Below, piece by piece: positions 59,801 to 64,000 of a DNA stretch of 64,000 bases (its first letter is position 1; each line of letters opens with the position of its first letter). The notes beneath the pieces are model-generated. The model saw nothing but the letters and a program-made list of their open reading frames with translations, was not told the DNA's origin and ran no database searches. The stretch comes from Prunella strophiata (taxonomy: Eukaryota; Chordata; Aves; Passeriformes; Prunellidae): NCBI GenBank assembly GCA_036583965.1, contig JAZBQD010000014.1:28315490-28379489 (forward strand), in the 5' to 3' direction. A program made the translations under genes and the position numbers.

Positions 59801-60263
59801 AGTGTAAACAGATTTTGTAGCTGAGGGCAAAGCAGGGGGAAGCTCTCTGCAGGTAACAGTTTTGCTTCTCTTGAACAGTCCATGAGCTTGTGTTATTACT
59901 CAGAGGTGCATCTGCACATCTTTCCTGCTTCCCTTCAGTTTCCTGCAGGCTATTGCCCACCTTCCATCCTGTGTTGCCTCATTCCAGGGGCTGCCACTGC
60001 AGCTCTGCATGCTGCCTCCTGTCCATCTCCCCTCAGCCACAGCCAAGTGGTTTTGTGCCACCCCTGACTTCCTGCATCAGGATCTGCTGTCCCTTCTCAC
60101 ACCAGCAGCCTTCTGCCTCTCCCCTTTCATCTAATCCTGCAAGGCTGCCCCTTCTGGATGTTAATGATGCTATGCTCATTACCCATGGAGCTGAGTGCTT
60201 AATGCAAATGCATCAATACAGTGGCCAATATAATTAAAGATGGTCTTTCATTTTCATCCCCCA

Positions 60264-60288
60264 GGAACCTTCCTAACAGGAAGGTTCC
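60264..60288. repeat. Perfect 11-bp inverted repeat with 3-nt loop
   Basis: GGAACCTTCCT (60264-60274) and AGGAAGGTTCC (60278-60288) flank AAC. There is no T run after it. Confidence 0.85.
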
Positions 60289-63200
60289 ATGATTACTTAC
60301 CAGTATGAGGGAACAAGAGGTGTAAGATTTCCATTTTGTCCTTCTAGCATACCATTCTTGGCCATTTCCCTCACAGCTGTGACTCTTTTGTTAGGAAAAG
60401 AGACTGGAAATGTCTCACCTTGTTCTTTCATGGAAGATGTCCATGAATTGAGCAAAGTAGACCTAAGAGCTTGATTTGGTTTTTTTTTTAAAGTTGCTGT
60501 TTGACTATTTAATCCCTCCTCTTAGAAATCACTGACTTGCATTTATTTTATTCAAAGATGAGTGAAATGTCTCATTTGGCTCAAGCCTATCTCTCTCAAA
60601 ACACCCTGTCTGGCTCTGTGGAACAGTCTCTCCTTGCTCATGTGTTTACTAAGCAGGCAACTTTACAAAGCTGGGCCTAATTTCTAATCAAATTTGGCTG
60701 GCTCCAGCTTTCAGCTACTGGATCCTGTTGTCTTTCTTTGCAAGAGGTGAGAAGTGATGACTGCCCAGTATTTTCTGCCTAGGAAAGCACTTACACACTG
60801 TAAGCAAGTCACTTCTCACTTTTCTTGTTGACAAGCTAAACAGATGGAACCCTCCATCTCTCCATGAAAAGCACCTTGCCCTTGTCTTTCTTTCTTTTTT
60901 TTTTTTTTTGTGGTTCTCTACCCTCTCTAATTTTTTCATCAGTCTTTTCAGAATGAGGACTACCTAGCATACAAATCCTGTATAAAAAGTGTAAAATTCA
61001 TCCTTCTCCTCCTGCTTGCTTTGTTCCCCTCAAGCTTCCAGCAAGTAGTCAAGGACAATGCTAGACATTTTTGGTTTTTTGCTGCAGGATTGCACAGGGA
61101 ACTCAGATTGTTCTGAAGGCAGTGGGTGAACAGGTCCATCCAAGAAGCTTGGCTGTGGTCTGACACCTAGCAGCAGCCCTGGGCTCCTCTAGTTCCAGTG
61201 CTGAGTACTGCTGACCATGTGCTCCATTGTACCTTGTACCCTGACATTCCCACTGCACCCATATCCTGCTGGTTGCAGCACCAGCTCCACTCTCAGACAC
61301 CTCCCTCTAAGCAAAGAGCTCCTGAATTACATATTAGCAAACACTGAGAGGGAGGACAACCTGGAGCATATACTTGAAATATAGAGGGAAGAGCTAAATA
61401 AAACTACACTCATGGGAACTGTTGTTCCTAAAGAACTTTGCAAGGGCTTTTCTGACATGGTATATTGCTAACTTTTGATTAGGTTTTACACAGTACAAAA
61501 TTAACCCCATGACAATCACCTAGGTGTGTTACATCTCCACAGGTACCTGTACAAACCTGTAATCTGAAATGATGAAATGAGATTTCTTTGGCAAGTCTCA
61601 GAAAAATCACCACAATTGACATTCTGTGCCTATTGTTCATTCTTGGAGTACTGTCACTCTTTGCTGTCTCTACCAGTGTGTTTTTTCTACACTCCCTGTC
61701 CCTGCTAGGGAGTGTCACTGCTATTTATCTTAGTCAAGGCATTTCAACACTTTATATACTAGCACAGCATAAGTATTCTTTCAGTCTCCTGGAATTCCCC
61801 CAGTGCCTTCTAAGTCAAGGTCAGTGGAAAAGAATCCTCAGCCAACTATTCTATTACTCCTGAGCTTCATGGCCATCTGAACATGCCAGGTTGTCCTACA
61901 TGTTCATCCTACACATCTTCCTCAGTTCCTGACAATCAAAGAACAAATGCTCTCAAATTTATATGAATTATAGGAATCCTATTTTTTTTCCAAATAAAAA
62001 ATAAAAATACGAAGCTGTTCTGTGTTATTAGCACTATCACCACTCAGTTCTGAAACAGCCACTCTCCCAAGATGTTTGACTCTCTGTGTACTTCTGTACT
62101 GACCTTAGCCTCACAGCTGGCATGCAAACCTCCTGAGTAGGAGCTGCCTGACCTTTAGAGGCAATGGTGAGGAGGATAAGTGTTTGCACACCTCATTTTT
62201 CCACTCAGGGGAACCTGTGAACTAAGGAAACTGTTCTCTTAGAGATGCAATAAGGCTGGTGACTGCTATGGGGAAGAGCAGGGCCATGGAGCAGCAAGTG
62301 TTCCCCGCCCCTCTCTGACGACTGTTAATCATTTCAGCTCATAACCTGCTCACAAGCTAATACAGGCTTTAAAATGATTGATGACTCATATGCAAGTGCT
62401 TTTTATTGGGGTAGGTATAGTCAGGGGACTGTTAAGGAAAAACAGAAACTCCTACTCTGCTCTTAGTTTCTTGCTGTTCTCAGTTTTCTCCATTTCTACA
62501 GACTCAAGAACAATGCTGGGATTGCATTCCCTGATCGTCAGTGATACTGAATGTCACACTGATCACCATCTGTTTAAAATAATACAAAAAATGGGAAATC
62601 AGAACTGAAATAAACTCAAAGCCAGGTATCTCATCAGATTCTGCTTTCTGTGACTTTTCCTGTGATGTTGGGTGTCCCAGCTGGTCAGTTGGCATGGGGT
62701 GTGAGCCAGTGGGGCGGCAGGCAGCTGAGCACTGGAAGCAGGGGGGGAATTCAGGGTGTGCAGAAGAAACAGGGCATGTGATCAGCTCCTGGGAGAAAAA
62801 AGCCAGAGCTATTTTGGTGGGTGCATATGGCCATGTGGTTTTCTCTAGTTCCAGCTCTTGTGCGAGAGTGTTTGTATTTACCTACATTTAACAGCTGATC
62901 TTTTGAAAATAATAAGCCAAACCATGAGGCAAAAGGTTGCCTCATCATTATGAGTTCTTCATGCTGCCCAAGAATCCCACCCTATTTTTTCTAAGCAGAA
63001 AGTAATGGTCTTCTAGAGCTTGACTGAATGCCACTGCAATAGGTGTATGGCCTTTCTCTGCCCTTTTCCTGCCAGACTACAAGAGCTGAATCAGTTTAAT
63101 ACATGCTGCCACAGACAATTTATATTTTGCATTTGTTCACAACAAGAAGTCATAGTTGTGTAGAGTAACTGCTAAAATAAACAATATAAAATTCCTGTAT

Positions 63201-64000
63201 TAAGACACATGATATATTGAACTTGAGCTTCCAGCATTTGATTTACAATTCAACAGCCAAAATATATAACAACCACCTCTGTGATGGGAATTGATTTCCA
63301 TATGATGGGTTTTATGGAGCAGCAACCATTGCACTACTCGGGTAATTCACTGCAGCCATCCATGGCATTCCCTTTTGCTCTGCAGAGCCCATGTACTGCT
63401 CACAGCATACCATGTTAACAGATAAGAAAATGCCAGCAAAATAAAAGTCATCTTTTCAGAGTCTCACTTTTGTGGGTTCTAGTGCTTGCAGTCTTCAATC
63501 TGGCCACCACTTGCCTTGCTGAGCTTTAAATGGAGATTATTTGACAAAAGCCTTTTTATGTCTGAGAGTTTCCATTTTTGTGTTGAAATACCAGGTATCA
63601 CTCTCAAACTTCATATATTCTTTCATTCTAATAGATGGCAGACAAACTTTGATCTAACACTGGGCACTGAAGTTACATTTTTTCTGTGGTATGTGTGCTA
63701 AGATAATTTTGAAAAACTGTCAGTAAATGCCTGACATCTTTATTTCTTCTTGGTAATTAAAGGGCGTGTCTTGTTTTCCAAATGGCTCTAGAAAAAGTTA
63801 CACCTTTTTTGCCAAATGTATGCCTTATTACTCTTGCTGTTTAAAATAGTTTTTGTTCTGTAAGAGGGGAACCAGCTCCAATTATTGGCTGGGGGAGGAG
63901 TATTGAGTGGAGCAGATATTCCTCTAGTTATTTTAAGTAAATTTACTTAATTTCTCATGAAAGGAGCCTGCCTATAGGCAAGGTAGAGGTAAACAAGTTT

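Larger units (their letters stand above)
51371..64000. other. Intergenic region downstream of NDUFA12
   Basis: A 12.6-kb stretch in which I can support no gene. It has an ERV-derived block at 52190-52905, a 36-bp-unit tandem duplication at about 54480-54540, a poly-A run at 56852-56890 and a short hairpin at 60264-60288. Frames of 100-152 codons at 52590-53048, 53803-54195, 54397-54744, 55186-55512 and 59890-60237 have no recognised domain. Confidence 0.6.

Noticed and set aside
59890..60237. 115-codon frame in C/T-rich sequence
   Set aside because: Pyrimidine-rich strands lack stops. No domain, splice structure or similarity was recognised.
60264..60288. Hairpin resembling a bacterial terminator
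   Set aside because: The context is vertebrate, and no T run or gene end is associated. Kept only as an inverted repeat.

Overview
The window looks like nuclear DNA of a bird, about 40% GC. It contains CR1-type LINE 3' ends with the ATTCTATG-like terminus, avian-type endogenous-retrovirus LTRs, short GT-AG introns and one CpG-island promoter. Species cannot be read from the sequence. The LTR types fit many birds, and a neoavian or passerine host is only a guess.

Two protein-coding genes lie head-to-tail on the + strand. (1) NR2C1 (orphan nuclear receptor TR2), positions 3877-27182, has twelve coding exons running to the stop codon. The first exon, with the start codon and roughly 18 residues, lies upstream of the window. 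The splice phases of all twelve exons agree and give 586 residues plus stop. (2) NDUFA12 (mitochondrial complex I accessory subunit), positions 38844-51273, is complete in four coding exons (146 residues). It has a GC-rich promoter and a canonical AATAAA. The order NR2C1 then NDUFA12 on the same strand matches the vertebrate arrangement as I know it. The two genes are not functionally linked beyond being neighbours.

Layout: 1-3876 NR2C1 intron; 3877-27182 NR2C1 exons and introns; 27183 to about 27565 NR2C1 3'UTR; about 27566-38690 intergenic, rich in decayed CR1 pieces on the minus strand; 38690-39250 CpG island; 38844-51273 NDUFA12; 51274 to about 51370 its 3'UTR; 51371-64000 intergenic, with an ERV-derived block and no gene I can support.

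Most open reading frames outside the exons are chance frames, simple repeats (a 530-bp GGAAA array, poly-A/T runs) or CR1 remnants. The observations most worth checking are: a sense-oriented solo LTR with its own CCAAT, TATA and poly(A) signals and a near-perfect target-site duplication inside NR2C1; a 48-nt uninterrupted T tract abutting the NR2C1 exon that opens the ligand-binding domain; the GGAAA array; and a cluster of competing inverted repeats inside NDUFA12 intron 3. I found no convincing new biological system here.
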